Both the position numbers and the translations under genes were made by a program. The notes under the pieces are model-generated. The model was given only the letters and a program-made list of their open reading frames with translations. It was not told the origin of the DNA and did not search any database. Positions 21,630 through 33,262 of a stretch of DNA of 64,000 nt are shown piece after piece (position 1 is the stretch's first letter; each line of letters begins with the position of its first letter). This DNA is from Chrysogorgia sp. JL179-B06. Its lineage: Eukaryota; Cnidaria; Anthozoa; Scleralcyonacea; Chrysogorgiidae. The stretch spans positions 1,054,001-1,118,000 of the forward strand of contig JAYKKM010000258.1 in assembly GCA_035772405.1 (NCBI GenBank), in the 5' to 3' direction.

Positions 21630-21985
21630 CATAACTACAGGAACATAACATATCTCTTTCTTTGAACACCCGTTCCTCACGTTGTAAGCCACAAACTACT
21701 GGAATTGTTAAAGCATTGTAAGCAGTAAATTATTAGGGGGTTAGGGTTAGGATCTTTATTGCTTGGGGGTTGATTACAATCCAATAATTTACTGCTTACA
21801 AGACTTTAACGTAAAAGCATTGTAAGCAGTAAATTATTGGATTGTAATCAACCCCAAAACAACAAAGATCCTAACCCTAACCCCCTTATTTACTGCTTAC
21901 AATGCTTTAACAATTCCAGTATTTTGTGGCTTACAACGTGAGGAACGGGTGTTCGAAGAAAGATAGATATGTTATGTATTACCTT
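21630..21985. repeat. ~350-bp palindrome with telomere-like core
   Basis: The outer arms CACCCGTTCCTCACGTTGTA and its reverse complement enclose inner arms built on GCATTGTAAGCAGTAAATTA. The core appears twice in inverted orientation, including CCCCAAAACAACAAAGATCC and CTAACCCTAACCCCC. The centre is near 21808. No gene. Confidence 0.8.
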
Positions 21986-22430
21986 GTTCTTTTAAAAACC
22001 CTTGCTGTTATTATTTTCATGTTTCCACCGGGGCCGGGGATTTTCCACAGGTTTTTTGCCCCCTGCACAGGCTTAAATGAAGTAACCAGCTTTAGCTATA
22101 CATGAAGTACCTACCCTTTTCCGTGCGCAAACCGCTGGAAGCCTGTGGGCGCTGGATATTCGCTTCGTGACGTCACGAAAGTTGATGCTCCGCAAAAGGA
22201 ATTTCTTCTATTTTTCGTTATTTCACCCGCCCCCTTTTAGTCCCCAGGCTCCTGTAGTATAACTAGAAATACGAATTCGCAATAATCCCCTCGCCCGCCT
22301 TTTCTACCCCACCCCCCCCCCCCCCTACGGGAATTTCTCCATCCATGGTGCCCAGACCTCGCACGCCGTGGCCGTGTATTATTTCTGTTTTTCAAATATT
22401 CACAATTTCCAAAAGCCCGTTTCGTCGAAG
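21986..22430. other. Non-coding, GC-richer patch
   Basis: Contains C-rich stretches, including 14 C at 22312-22325. No gene, RNA or repeat family recognised. Confidence 0.4.
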
Positions 22431-22431
22431 A

Positions 22432-23065
22432 AATGTTTGAACGTTATCTCGGCCAATATTTAACCGATTTAAACTCTGAAAACACATTTGGAATTAGCGA
22501 GTCAACATACATAACATACGCGTTTACTATATTACGAGAACGTGAGTACCCTTCGTAAAAACGGTTTATGTACTTAGAAATTAGTCGATTATAAACTGGC
22601 ACTTCATCGTATATTATTTTGAACGTTATCTCGATCAATATTTAACCGTTTTCAATTCTGAAAACAGATTTGGAATTAGCGAGTCAAAATACATCACATA
22701 TGTGTCTACTATATTACGAGAACGTGAATACCCTTCGTAAAAATGGTTTATGTACTTAGAAAGTTAGTCGGCTTTGTCGGCTAAATAATGATTAGCTGGT
22801 CAATTCGTCGAATATTATGTTGAATATCTCGATCAATATATAACCGTTTTCAATTCTGAAAACAGATTAGGAATTAGCGAGTTAAAATACATAACATATG
22901 TGTCTACTATATTACGAGAACGTGAATACCCTTCGTAAAAATGGTTTATGTACTTAGAAATTAGTCCGGGCTTGGTCAGCTATGATAATCTCGATCAATA
23001 TATAACCGTTTTCAATTCTGAAAACAGATTTGGAATTAGCGAGTCAAAATACATACTCGGACTCG
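22432..23065. repeat. ~180-bp tandem repeat, about 3.5 copies
   Basis: Units start near 22438, 22620, 22825 and 22985, each with ATCTCG(A/G)(T/C)CAATAT, AACCG, a CTGAAAACA-ATT-GGAATTAGCGAGT block and TATTACGAGAACGTGA. Unit length varies between about 164 and 201 bp because of indels. No coding function seen. Confidence 0.8.
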
Positions 23066-23170
23066 GATTTCTATTTCCTCAAAAAACTATGTCTCTTGTG
23101 ACGGTTCAATTTAATCTGAGTATCTAGTTACCAGTGCCACATTTTCCGATGCCGCGCATGAGGACGGTTG

Positions 23171-23171
<1 letters not shown>

Positions 23172-23209
<38 letters not shown>
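23172..23209. repeat. (TA)n microsatellite
   Basis: An uninterrupted AT/TA dinucleotide run of about 36 bp. Confidence 0.95.
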
Positions 23210-23211
<2 letters not shown>

Positions 23212-23794
23212 ATAAAGCCGATCCGAGATCAGGATCCGCTTGAATCTCGCGTGATAAGGGACTAAACGCCGGTCGATATTAGCACCCTTCTCACTCTTAT
23301 TTTGATAAATAGCGTAAACTCTACAGATGTGTATTTTGGTCTGATCTGCGCACTTTATGTTATTTTGATGATAATGAGTAAAATAGATACCCTAGCTAAA
23401 CCTAATCATCCAACCTTTAATCCTAACCCTCTCCCAAAACCCACTTTCACAATTATATACACATATGAGAATGGCTAGATAACAATTTCACTTTCCCTTC
23501 GCTTATTGCGCGCAGTGGCGAAGTCAGAACCGGGCCGCCAACCCGAGCGTTCCCAAAACTTATCTGCTATAGACAAGATAAAACATATCTTCTCGCCAAT
23601 ATAAATATCCCCTTTGTATTTGTGTCTTAATATTTTCAAATGTTCGAAAACGTTCCTTAATAAGAATAGATACAGTGCAGATATATATAACAGATAAAGT
23701 CCTCGTGCCGAATTCGCGGTACTACAGCGGTTTAACACAAAAATGTCGTATTATGGCTCCATCCCCGGCCGGGATCCATAAGGACGTCTGTGAA
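23210..23794. other. Non-coding spacer
   Basis: No gene recognised. A short segment (GCGTAAACTCTACAGATGTG, about 23310) is shared with 57587-57610. Confidence 0.4.
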
Positions 23795-23895
23795 GGAGAC
23801 TACTATTAGGGTTAATATTAGGGTTAGTATTAGGGTAATTAGTATTAAGTATGTTTAGTATTAGGTTTAGTATTAGGGTTAGTATTAGGGTTAGG
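23795..23895 (+). repeat. Degenerate telomere-like repeats
   Basis: TTAGGG-type units alternate with TTAGTA (ATTAGGGTTAGTATTAGGG). This resembles an interstitial, decayed TTAGGG array. A hairpin follows immediately. Confidence 0.7.
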
Positions 23896-23901
23896 TTTAC
23901 A

Positions 23902-23975
23902 CTGGGTGCCAGTGGTTCTTCTTCGCACGTGCCCCCGTTATCCCCAACGAGCGAAGAAGAACCACTGACACCCAG
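23902..23975. repeat. Hairpin with 25-bp arms
   Basis: CTGGGTGCCAGTGGTTCTTC (23902-) pairs with GAAGAACCACTGACACCCAG (to 23975) with one mismatch and a ~24-base loop. The arm resembles the CCCTGGTCCCAGAGGTTCTA terminal repeat at 13936, so it may be a related TIR remnant. Confidence 0.7.
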
Positions 23976-24750
23976 GGAGGTTAGGTTAGGATAAAAGTTT
24001 TTCGGGTTAGCCAATCAGATGGCTTCCCATGGAAAGTGATAAAATTGATCCCAAAAATAATTTCTGCCCGCAGATTAGGCCTCCCTCTGCTTAGCAAATC
24101 ACTTCCCGTTTGGGCACGTGTTACATGTCAGGTTAAAGTTTAAACACGTGTACACTTACACGGGATAGAAGTAGGTAGAAAAGTAGTAACTTATGTAGGC
24201 TTGCTTGGAAGAGCGCATGGCTTGATTTTGCTTTTGTGCGAGTACGCAGGCGGCACAGGAAATTAATTTGGTCTCTCCTTGTAAGACACTTCACCGAGCT
24301 TAAGATGGCTCCCTAGGTTTTCTATATAATACATAACTATATTGGACAAAAGTACCGTATAGAATTCCAAAAGTAACGGCCCCTGTTGCTTTCGGATTTA
24401 GCAGCTATTGGGGCCGCTACTTTCGTGGGGCCGCTACTTTCGGATTGTTAAAATACGTTAGAAAGAAATGTCAAGTCTCCGTTCATCGGTAAATATTTAC
24501 TACATTAATCCTATTTTCAACAACTTTTTCTGGGGATGACTCTGTAATTAACAAGTATTGAATTGACATAATTATCAAGCAATGAGTGGAATGAAATTTC
24601 CAACATTCTTATTGCACCGATTGTCAAATTAGATATAAAACTACGAACTACGAACATACACTCCAAACGTCAATACTGCAGTTTCACCAAACCGCAACAA
24701 ACAATCAGCGAGATTTGCTTGGAATTCAGACCGGAGCTGCTAAACCAGAC

Positions 24751-25259
24751 ACCGTAAACTGCGGAATATAAGCCCTCCCGTTTATAAGCACCCCTGATCT
24801 AAAAATCAACGTTTACCACCCCTACGGCCTACCCCATCTCTCTTACTAGTAATGTAATCTTACGGAATTTTGGGCTTTGGAGATGTAACAGTTTACTCAG
24901 TATATCAGACTGACGTTAAAACTGTTTAATAATATTTGTCAAGATGAATTCCAAGTAGGACGTCCGTTTTGTTGAGTTATTAGTTACATTGGGGTTGTTA
25001 CCTTTGTTTTGTTTAGAAAACTGGTCTGTGTTTTTGTTGATTTATTGTGAAAGTCAGGAATTAAAGACCAGTAAATAAAAAACGTATATTGATAATGCCG
25101 TATGTTAGTCTCAATTTATTTCACTAGCAGTTCGATCATTCCCAAACGTTTATTTATTACGCTTATAAGCCCCCCGAATATAAGCCCCCCCGTTTATAAG
25201 CCCACCCAAAACCCCTTACGAAATTATATAAGCCCAGGGCTTATATTCCGCAGTTTACG
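24751..25259. mobile_element. MITE with CCGTAAACTGCGGAATATAAG ends
   Basis: The left end CCGTAAACTGCGGAATATAA (24751-) is matched by TTATATTCCGCAGTTTACGG (to 25259). Both subterminal regions contain GTTTATAAGC / GCTTATAAAC with C-rich stretches. It is nested inside the larger TIR element and has no coding capacity. Confidence 0.75.
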
Positions 25260-25840
25260 GTAGCCAATATGGATCAAACGCCCCTCGAGTTTTGTGGTTG
25301 TCGGCAGCGATGGCGGCGATGTATAAGAGGGAACATGTTGTAAATATTGGAAAATTAACGATTCATCGTTAATGTTCACATTAACGATGTACTTTAAATG
25401 TGTTTGAAACATAAATACACCACATTCGAAGGGGCCGCTACTTCTTTTTTTTTTTTTGGGGGGGGCGCTACTTTGGGAACATTTTAGAAGTGTAATACCA
25501 TGATGACCTCGGGTTCTTTTGTTCTCGCCGGGTGGTTTAATCACGATATTCCCGGCTTTAGCGGGGAGATCTCTAAATCTCCCGGCAAAGCCGGGCAGAT
25601 TTCTAATTTCTCCCTGATTAAAATTCATGAGCCAAAATTCAAAGACACGACAAAGAGTTTTCTTAATACGTTTTACATGCATGCACACGCGTCAGAATTG
25701 CTTATTCCCAAACAAATTTCCTACAATGGAAAATTGTTGAATACATCACTGATCGTGCATTGTATTACACAATACTCCTACTATCAATTAGTTTTGTACA
25801 ATGAAAACACTAGTTTCACCTCGGTATTACAAACTAATAC

Positions 25841-26003
25841 AATGGTTTTTAAGAATATAGTGATCAAATCTCCCGCAAACCGCGGAATGTTTGTGAAAGT
25901 CCCTCGGGACGCCTTCGGGCTTCGCCCTCATGCTTTCCCTCGGGACTTTCACAAACATTCCTCGGTTTGCGGGAGATTTAATCACTATATTCTTAAAAAC
26001 CAT
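25841..26003. repeat. Palindrome with ~70-bp arms
   Basis: TTAAGAATATAGTGATCAAA, CTCCCGCAAACCG and GTGAAAGTCCCTCGGG recur in inverted order on the other side of a ~35-base GC-rich loop (GACGCCTTCGGGCTTCGCCC). A related GC-rich hairpin (CCCGGCTTTAGCGGG, CCCGGCAAAGCCGGG) lies at 25550-25600. The plus-strand open frame across it has no recognisable domain. Confidence 0.8.
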
Positions 26004-26082
26004 TGTATTACTTATAATAACAAATTTGACGTTCCTTTGGGGGAGGGCGTTACTTTCGGGGGGCCGTTACTTTCGGAATTCT

Positions 26083-26984
26083 ACGCTTAACGAACCCTAC
26101 TTTTTTCTGTTCACGAAATTTTCCATTAAGATTGGTGAGATTCTTGCAATTACTTTTGTGTTGTTATTTACGATTTTTTACAACGAGTCTAAATATAACA
26201 TACTCATTTGATCTATATTTGTCGTCCCCTGTCGTGTCTTTTTTATTTTTATTCATCTTATCTCTGTCATTTCTTGCGATTCGGTGAAATTTCTTCAAAC
26301 ATCACGGTCTTGTGGGAATTCCTTCGAGAAACATTTTTGTGAAAAATAAATGTAGGGTTGTACCATAGTCAATCAAGATATGGGAAACTCGGCAAACTTC
26401 AGAGGTTAACATTGTTAAACAAATGAGCTGCAATTTATGTTGTACAGTACCTCACCGTGCACAAACCTTTTGTTTTAGGTTTATTAATATTTAAACAGCA
26501 CGGTTGAATGATTGAACCTAAACGTTGCTATTGGATGATTGCTTCATTATACCAAAAATACAATAGGTTCAGTAACCGTCACCGTGCACAAATTTACATA
26601 AAGGAGAACAAAAAGATAGAACAAAGACTTTCGTTGAGTTTCCAGACCATACCTCTATTGACTATGAATGTACAGATGGTTTTGTCAATATCACCAAATT
26701 TAATGTTCAAATCGATTGCACTATATAGAGAGAAATACACGGTATTTTTGCATTGAAAATAAGAAATATTAAAAAGTATATTAGAATATTGGTATTCGAA
26801 AAATTTTGTATTGGTATATTGGTAATGTTAGAATTAAAAATTGAATAAAAATGGTAAATTTGAAAATACTTGTAGTTTCACAGGATCTTAAAAAAACAGG
26901 TATTCGCTAACTTAATAATGGAATTAAATAGCTAAAAATATTCGGTGAATCCGGCGACTTGTTCGGTAAATGATTTTAGTTCAA
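26083..26984. other. AT-rich spacer with a dispersed repeat
   Basis: The segment 26360-26560 resembles 48060-48230 (shared GGCAAACTTCA, TTTTGTTTTAGGTTTATTAA, AACGTTGCTATTGGAT). No gene is supported. Confidence 0.5.
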
Positions 26985-29900
26985 GTATATTAACTTTGCT
27001 ATATTTTTGTTAATTTTCACTGGATTTTCTTCCTAAAACTCACCCTTTGAGAAGCGTTAAAATCAGCTTAATATAAAGCTTATCTCAGAAAATTGACAGC
27101 AGATAAACATTAATATTGTAATTATTACTTCTGCTATTGTTATTAACTCTAAATGTTAATAAAATTGTTGAAATAGAAAAATAGATTACCAATTATTAAG
27201 GAATCACCTCTCAGTATACTACAAAAAATCTCTCATTGCTACAACATTCTTTTAAAAATATTTACTAAGGACAGAACATTCCTTGACTAGGAGATTTCGA
27301 CGACCTGTATTCAGCAAAATGCTGTTCAATAAAAAAGAAGATTAAATTTCATTATCGCCTCTATTTTACTCTCGTCACTTTAATATGACGTAGCAGTAGT
27401 TGATTGGTATTTGTGGCGACGAAACGAATTTGACTGCTGCGCTAAAAGGATTTATGTAGTTTCCACTGGACGTTTCTTTACTGTTGTTGTTTGCCATGCA
27501 TATAGCAAAATGTCATTGAGACCGTTGACAATATATCGGTACACCAAGTTATCTTCAAATATCTGAAAGGTTTTCCTGACGATACAGATCAGTTCAAGTT
27601 TCAATTTGCTTTATTTTTAGAAGTAATTTTTCTCCTTGATGACTCTTTCCAAATAGTAAACTTTAAATGGACTCCTGCATGTAATCCAGGCTGGTTTAAT
27701 CCAGTATTGTTGAATACCTCCCACAAAGATTAAATCGGTTTGTTAATCACTTTCTTGATATACGCCGGTACATGAATTTCCGTCTTTCAACTTGTAAACG
27801 TTCAATAATGATACTGTCTGTTGGCATTGAGATTAAATACGTTGCTTTGCCTTCAAATGCATTACTATATATAACATTGCTTTTTCGGGTATCTTTGTGA
27901 TGATTCTTATAGCTATGAAATTAAATGTCCATTGCTTCGTCTTTAAATGCATGGTTAGACTGTTGCTCTTTCATTTAACTTGACAAAGTTCTCCTCAGTG
28001 CTGTAGATGCAGCATGGCTTTAAAATCTGTTTTTTTACCATCTGGTTCTTAGGTATCTTTTGTAGATGAAATTGGTTGATTGCTTCGTCTGTAAATGCTA
28101 GAGTGTTGCTCTTTCATATTCTGCTAGGGAATTTAATTTGCCAAAGTACTTCCGGAGTGGATACTGCATGGCTTTAACATCTGGCATTCAGTACCTTTGT
28201 ATAAAGTCCGCTGACCGTTGGTGATGTATTTCGGTGTCCTACACTGTCATACTTTATCACTCCAGTTCCTCTTTTCGAAGATTCTGTTCAGCGGTTTCTC
28301 TTCCGATTTAATTCATGGGAAATATGAAGTGAGTTGGCCAACAGGAAACAGCTAGTATACATAGCTTTTTGAAAAATCTTAATCCATGGGAAATATGAAG
28401 TGACTTGGCCAACAGCAAACAGTAAAGATAGCTTTTTGAATAATCTTGGAGCAGCAGTCAACCAACAACGAACTACCAGTGTAAAACATCGAAACAAAAT
28501 AAAACAAAGGCGATAACGAAGTTCTTCTCAACTTTTAAGACAGGCATACCAAACGCGAACATTTATCTATATGTTTACACACTACGATTTATCTTTCTGA
28601 TTTGTCATCCTGATACACGTGGTTCACTCACGAGTTATAAAAGAACATATATAAGTAGTGTACTACGTAGACAGTGTTAGTAAACTACGAGTGAAAAAGT
28701 GTAAAAGATTGGTGACGAAATATGGAATAGGAGGTCTAACGTTTTGATAGAAAGTCCTTCGTTAGAGAGATGAAGAGACTTAAAGAACATTGACAACAAA
28801 AATTAAGTACCTTTTATATCAAATTATCAGACTAAAATAGCTGGAATATCGTAGTTTAAGGTTGTAAAAATACTTGTAACACGTATTAAAAATAATTAAC
28901 GTTCTTCTGTCACATGACCTGTGACGTCAGATGCTTGGTAAAGTGGTCAGTGTTGGAGGAAATACAAAGAAATTAAGCTTGTTTTCATCGTTATTTTTGT
29001 AAACTCTATTACAACTACAACTGAAGGACAATACATAGCTTCATGATAGGTAGCACAACAGTAAGAAATACAACGTTTACCACCACATGACGTCACTGTC
29101 ATATTCAAAATGGCGGCCCAAGAACCTGTTTTTAGATGGTCGTGGCTAGATCGAATACTCGCAGTTGAGGTGACCGTGAGTCGTCTTCTGGATGATCTTT
29201 TTTAGTATCCGAGAGGTTGGACGAAATGAGAGATTGTACTGCTATCATAAGATCTGACATGCCTGTATGATGAAATACATCATGGAACTGCTAACCCCAA
29301 AACAACTTAGATCCTAACCCTAACCCCCCGCCTAATGGTTTTCTAATACTAACCTTAATACTAATAAAAGGATCGTCCAGAAGACGACTCAGACCGTATC
29401 AGACCATGTATCCACTATCTTTTTATATTGTTTATTCAACCATTAAAGTCAAAGTTTATTCAGACTAGCTAAGTAGTATACTTTGATATAAAAAGGAGTT
29501 ACTTTTGAATTGTTGCCAATGTCCTTTAATAATGATAATTATTATAATTTATTTACTCTATAACACTAAATACATCAAGGTGTATATATATATATATATA
29601 TATATATAAATTACTTGTGTAAGTTAGGCCTCCTAATTAGTATTTCGGTACACCAGTTCTTTATCCATAAAAATGTTGTGGTCCGTAAGAAATGTTAAAA
29701 TATGAATAAAAAACTCTAAAAAGTTGGTATATACTTCCCAAATAGTGATTGGTTATTAAAATAACACTCGTACGCAAACACTCAGACACTTTTTGTCATA
29801 CGCTCGTGACTATAAATCTCACATGCATCAGAATTATTAATCTTCCCGATTAATCGCAGTGTGATTGTAACGTAGAGGTTTACCACAGGCGACAATTTAA

Positions 29901-30241
29901 AAATAATAAAGGAAGAAACACACTGGAATCTTGAGTTTATAAGATGTTGTTATACGGAGTGTGTTTCTTTCTTTATGATTTACCACAACATGAAAGGTTT
30001 TGAAAGTGCAGTTTTCATACATTGGTAAAATAACTACTTTTGCCCATAAGAGACAGAATAATTTCCTTTTCTCAACATTCGATCATCATGTTTAGTTAAT
30101 TTTGTAGATGATATGAACACCTGCGGAGTTATTAAAAAGACAGATGAAAAAGGATTGATAAACAAGACGAAATATTGGGTTAATGAACAGGATGGCTGGG
30201 AAACTCATGCAATTTGACGACGACCAAGATATATAAGAATT
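26985..30241 (+). repeat. 3.3-kb long duplication, copy 1
   Basis: Direct copy of 60395-63765, roughly 95% identical where compared by eye. Both begin at TCAAGTAT-TTAACTTTGCTA and end at ACCAAGATATATAAGAATTA, and flanks differ beyond that. There are no obvious terminal repeats and no frame with a recognisable domain. Internal features are a foldback with the CCCCAAAACAAC core (29135-29405) and a TA microsatellite (29582-29609). It may be a large non-autonomous element or a segmental duplication. Confidence 0.85.
29135..29405. mobile_element. Foldback insertion with CCCCAAAACAAC core
   Basis: The arms GTGAGTCGTCTTCTGGATGA and GATCGTCCAGAAGACGACTC are inverted. The core has TAACCCCAAAACAACTTAGA, then CCTAACCCTAACCCCCCGCC. 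It is present in both copies of the 3.3-kb duplication; the second copy keeps longer arms. Confidence 0.75.
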
Positions 30242-30540
30242 ATACCATTCGGTGTCGTCGCTTCGCCGTACCCAGGCTTTTCACCCGCCCTGATAAAGCT
30301 GTGACCTGATATACGACAAGAGAGAATGGTAAAATTGTTTTATTATATAGACACTCGTGCTATTTTCAGGATTTTTTCGTGTTGTTTTATCAATCAAATA
30401 ACTGATTACGTGCTCATTCACGTTAGAAAAACATCCGCCATTTTGTTTGTTTTATTACTCAAAGGATATATGAACTTCATGATAGCTTATATTAATATAA
30501 GAATCAATCAGATTGCAGAGTAGCTCATATATGGTGGTGT
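30242..30540. other. Spacer
   Basis: No recognisable gene; one 65-codon frame lacks any known motif. Confidence 0.4.
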
Positions 30541-30945
30541 CTATATAATAAGTTTTCATATATCTTTGAAGGAGTTCATTATCATCATCATGATGATGGC
30601 CGAGATTGAGGATACAAACATTTTCAAGACTTTACGGTCATCCATTACCACTGAAAGATCTAGACAGATTTAGGAGTTCATTGACGAGCTGAGTTGCAAC
30701 ATATGTTTTGATATCTTTCAAGGAGTTCATTGACGACCAATATGCATTCTTTATGCAAGTAGTTCATTGACGAGCAAGATGCATTTTGATATCTTTCAAC
30801 TAGTATAGTTCATTGACGACCATTCCAAGATATGTTTTGATATCTTTCAAGGAGTTCATTGACGACCAAAATGCATTTTGATATATCTTTCAAGTACTTC
30901 ATTGACGACCAAGATATGTTTTCAAGGAGTTCTTGCATTGACCGA
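30541..30945. repeat. Degenerate ~60-bp tandem repeat
   Basis: Around seven units with AGTTCATTGACGA(C/G)(C/G)AA, ATATGTTTTGATATCTTTCAAGG and related pieces. Unit length is uneven. No coding function seen. Confidence 0.75.
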
Positions 30946-32405
30946 ATGTTCTCAAAGATAACGTTTTTCCAGCAATGTAGTTCACTAAAACCTGACCACC
31001 CGGAAATCCAAGGAATAATAAGCTTACAACTCTAACAAATCCGTAATTGATCTCTCACTTTTGTGTTACCTGCAGGCATGGGGTACTGCCAAACTTTCTC
31101 TTAACATTAACCATTGCGGCTCAAAATCATCACCTTCACCCTAGCGCAGTCAGGGAATACGACATTTTGTTCTAATAATACTAACATTCTTATCAAACCA
31201 TCTTTCCGCTCAACTATATTAATGATCTTTTTTCAAACACTGTGTCCGCGCAACAAAACGTGCGAACACATTTCGCCACTCATTCTTGTCTAAAACGAAG
31301 TCGCATTAACGACTTTTACGTTGGATTTTTAAAGCATATTCCTTGTGATTTGTCTAATGTCGATTTGTTAAAAATGAGTTCGCTATATAGTTGCATAATC
31401 GAGACCATAAATTTAATCTTAGTATACCAAATAATTCTCATGTGGATAAACTGACTATAATATCTTCAAGTAAGTCCAGTTCACACAGCTTCTAAGGCTT
31501 ATTTTTGGACCATTTTTCAACCATTATTCTACTTAATCTCGAGTGATTCTACTCGCAGTTTATTTTTGGAAACAAATAAATTGATCGAGTTCAGTAATTA
31601 TGCATAAGCGTTATATAGATTAAGGTTACAGTATACCTTCAGGGGCGTTTTCAGTCTCCTGCGGAGGAGGCTAAGCTGGGTATCTTAACCCAATTATTAT
31701 TAAGTCAAGCTTACAAAATTTCCTACAACAAAATGCTAATAATTTTCGATTCTAATAACTCGGCGAGTTTCTTGCGATCCCTGTACGAGGATGTCATTAT
31801 CGGCTTTGACAAGCTTAAACTCAAATAGATTTTTTATTTTTTAATAATCCAATTATTTCCATGGAGTCCCGATACAAAGCACTGAAAAATGGTGTCGGAG
31901 ATTTTTATATAAGATTCCAGTGAAAAGTTATGGTATATATCGTAAAATGACAAAAACATCCAAAGTAAACGGACGGGAAAGGCCGTCAACGTAACAGTTT
32001 TAAGAATTAGCAAATTCCCCGACACGGTTTTGTTGACGATATATGCCGCTATCACCCCTGTAAATTTGAGAAAAATCGAATAAATTATTTTTAAGTTATA
32101 GCTTTTAAAATCTATACTTAGAGCGAAAAATACATTTCGAGAAAACAGTGTTTAAAAGAAAAACACAAATTAAATTTACTTCGAAAACGTTAAATCGTTC
32201 GTTCTCTTCCATTAATCGTTTTCGACAATTTTCTTTCGGTATGAAAGTTTGGAACAAAAACTTTATTGCCGTCCAAAAACATTTTGTCTATGAATTTGTC
32301 TATGATACGGTAACCTTAAAGCGTGAAAGATTCAAAGATGAGACGTTATAAGAGAAAAAGAGGCAAACGAACCAATGTTGGCATTTAAAACAATAGCCAG
32401 TGCTG
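30946..32405. other. AT-rich region without recognised features
   Basis: Small open frames on both strands (for example 31242-31454, 31834-32055, 32148-32351) have no motif I recognise and no splice context that links them. They are left unannotated. Confidence 0.4.
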
Positions 32406-32409
32406 CGTG

Positions 32410-32530
32410 GGCGGCATATATATTAAAGCATTTTTGCTTTAATATATATTGTGGTTAACTGCCGAGATTTTTTAGGAACGAAATACTGACGTTTCGAGAG
32501 GAACCCTTCATCAGAGTAAGGCGAGATGAA
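32410..32530 (-). mobile_element. Retroelement tail, probably Penelope-like
   Basis: On the minus strand it reads CTGATGAAGGGTTCCTCTCG, AAACGTCAGTATTTCGTTCC, then AATCTCGGCAGTTAACCACA and a TATATTAAAGC palindrome. I associate this string with the 3' region of Penelope-like retroelements of marine invertebrates; that is recall, not a search. CTGATGA and GAAAC resemble hammerhead-ribozyme boxes. Confidence 0.4.
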
Positions 32531-32591
32531 CCAATGTTGACATTTAAAGATGGCTTTAGATCACGAATGAGCAAACGTAAGAGGAGTTCGG

Positions 32592-32819
32592 TGTAAAGGG
32601 TAATATAGCTATGACGCATTGTTACGATTGTGACTCACGTGACCGTTTAGTCGAGAGACAATTTGTAGATTTCTAAGGCTGCTGAGACGTTCGCCACGGG
32701 TTCCTCTTGTGTTAAGTTTTAGTCCATCCTAGTGTTACCCAAGTTGTAACGCCGAACGTAAATTGTGTGTAATCCAGCATACGAATAAAGACTACACAAC
32801 CCAAAACGATCCCGTAACA
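32592..32819 (+). repeat. 5' LTR of Ty3/gypsy element
   Basis: Starts TGTAAAGGG and ends CCCGTAACA (TG...CA). It shares its first ~110 bp with 36782-36892. It is followed directly by TTTGGTGGAGGATGCGGGC, in the primer-binding-site position. Confidence 0.8.
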
Positions 32820-33109
32820 TTTGGTGGAGGATGCGGGCAGAGCCAGAGTTTGCCCTGTGAACAGTAAATATTTTATTATAGAGTAGAGCTGCATGGTCGA
32901 CAAATTATTTCGAACTGTGGACCTAGCCAGGAGACTTTTACATGAGCTAAGAGAAAGAAGAAGGAACTTATCATTATAATTTGAGGAAAAATACACGTAC
33001 AAAGGAAAAGTCCAACATGAGCAATGCCAAAGAACAAATCGAAGCGATGGAGAAGTGTTTTCGAACTCAGATGAAAGCTTTTCAAGATAAATTGTTGAAC
33101 TAGTTTAAA

Positions 33110-33262
33110 CAACAAGAACTTGTGTCTACAACAAATCTTAAGCCTTTTTGTGGTTACGAGAGCGAGGATGTGAAACGATGGCATGAGAAATTCGACCACC
33201 ATCTTCGTCGACGACGAATCTCGCCTAGCGACGACCTTGCCCTTTCTGAACTTATTACTCGG
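33110..33262 (+). pseudogene. gag fragment of the gypsy element
   Basis: Encodes NLKPFCGYESEDVKRW and HEKFDHHLRRRRIS, resembling the start of the gag capsid domain (PF-G---DV--W---F). The sequence then runs into unrelated DNA at about 33260, so the rest of gag is missing or displaced. Confidence 0.6.

Larger units (their letters stand above)
24350..26082. mobile_element. TIR element with nested MITE and palindrome (~1.7 kb)
   Basis: The ends are inverted: TAGAATTCCAAAAGTAACGG at about 24359 against CCGTTACTTTCGGAATTCTA ending near 26080. GGGGCCGCTACTTTC motifs recur inside both ends and at 25433-25475. No transposase frame was found and no convincing target duplication is visible. Confidence 0.55.

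Noticed and set aside
25500..26090. A 196-codon plus-strand frame as a gene
   Set aside because: It runs through a long palindrome and GC-rich hairpins, and encodes no recognisable domain.
26985..30241. Helitron call for the 3.3-kb duplicated sequence (both copies begin TCAAGTAT)
   Set aside because: No CTRR end with a preceding hairpin is visible at the shared 3' boundary, and no Rep/helicase piece is inside.
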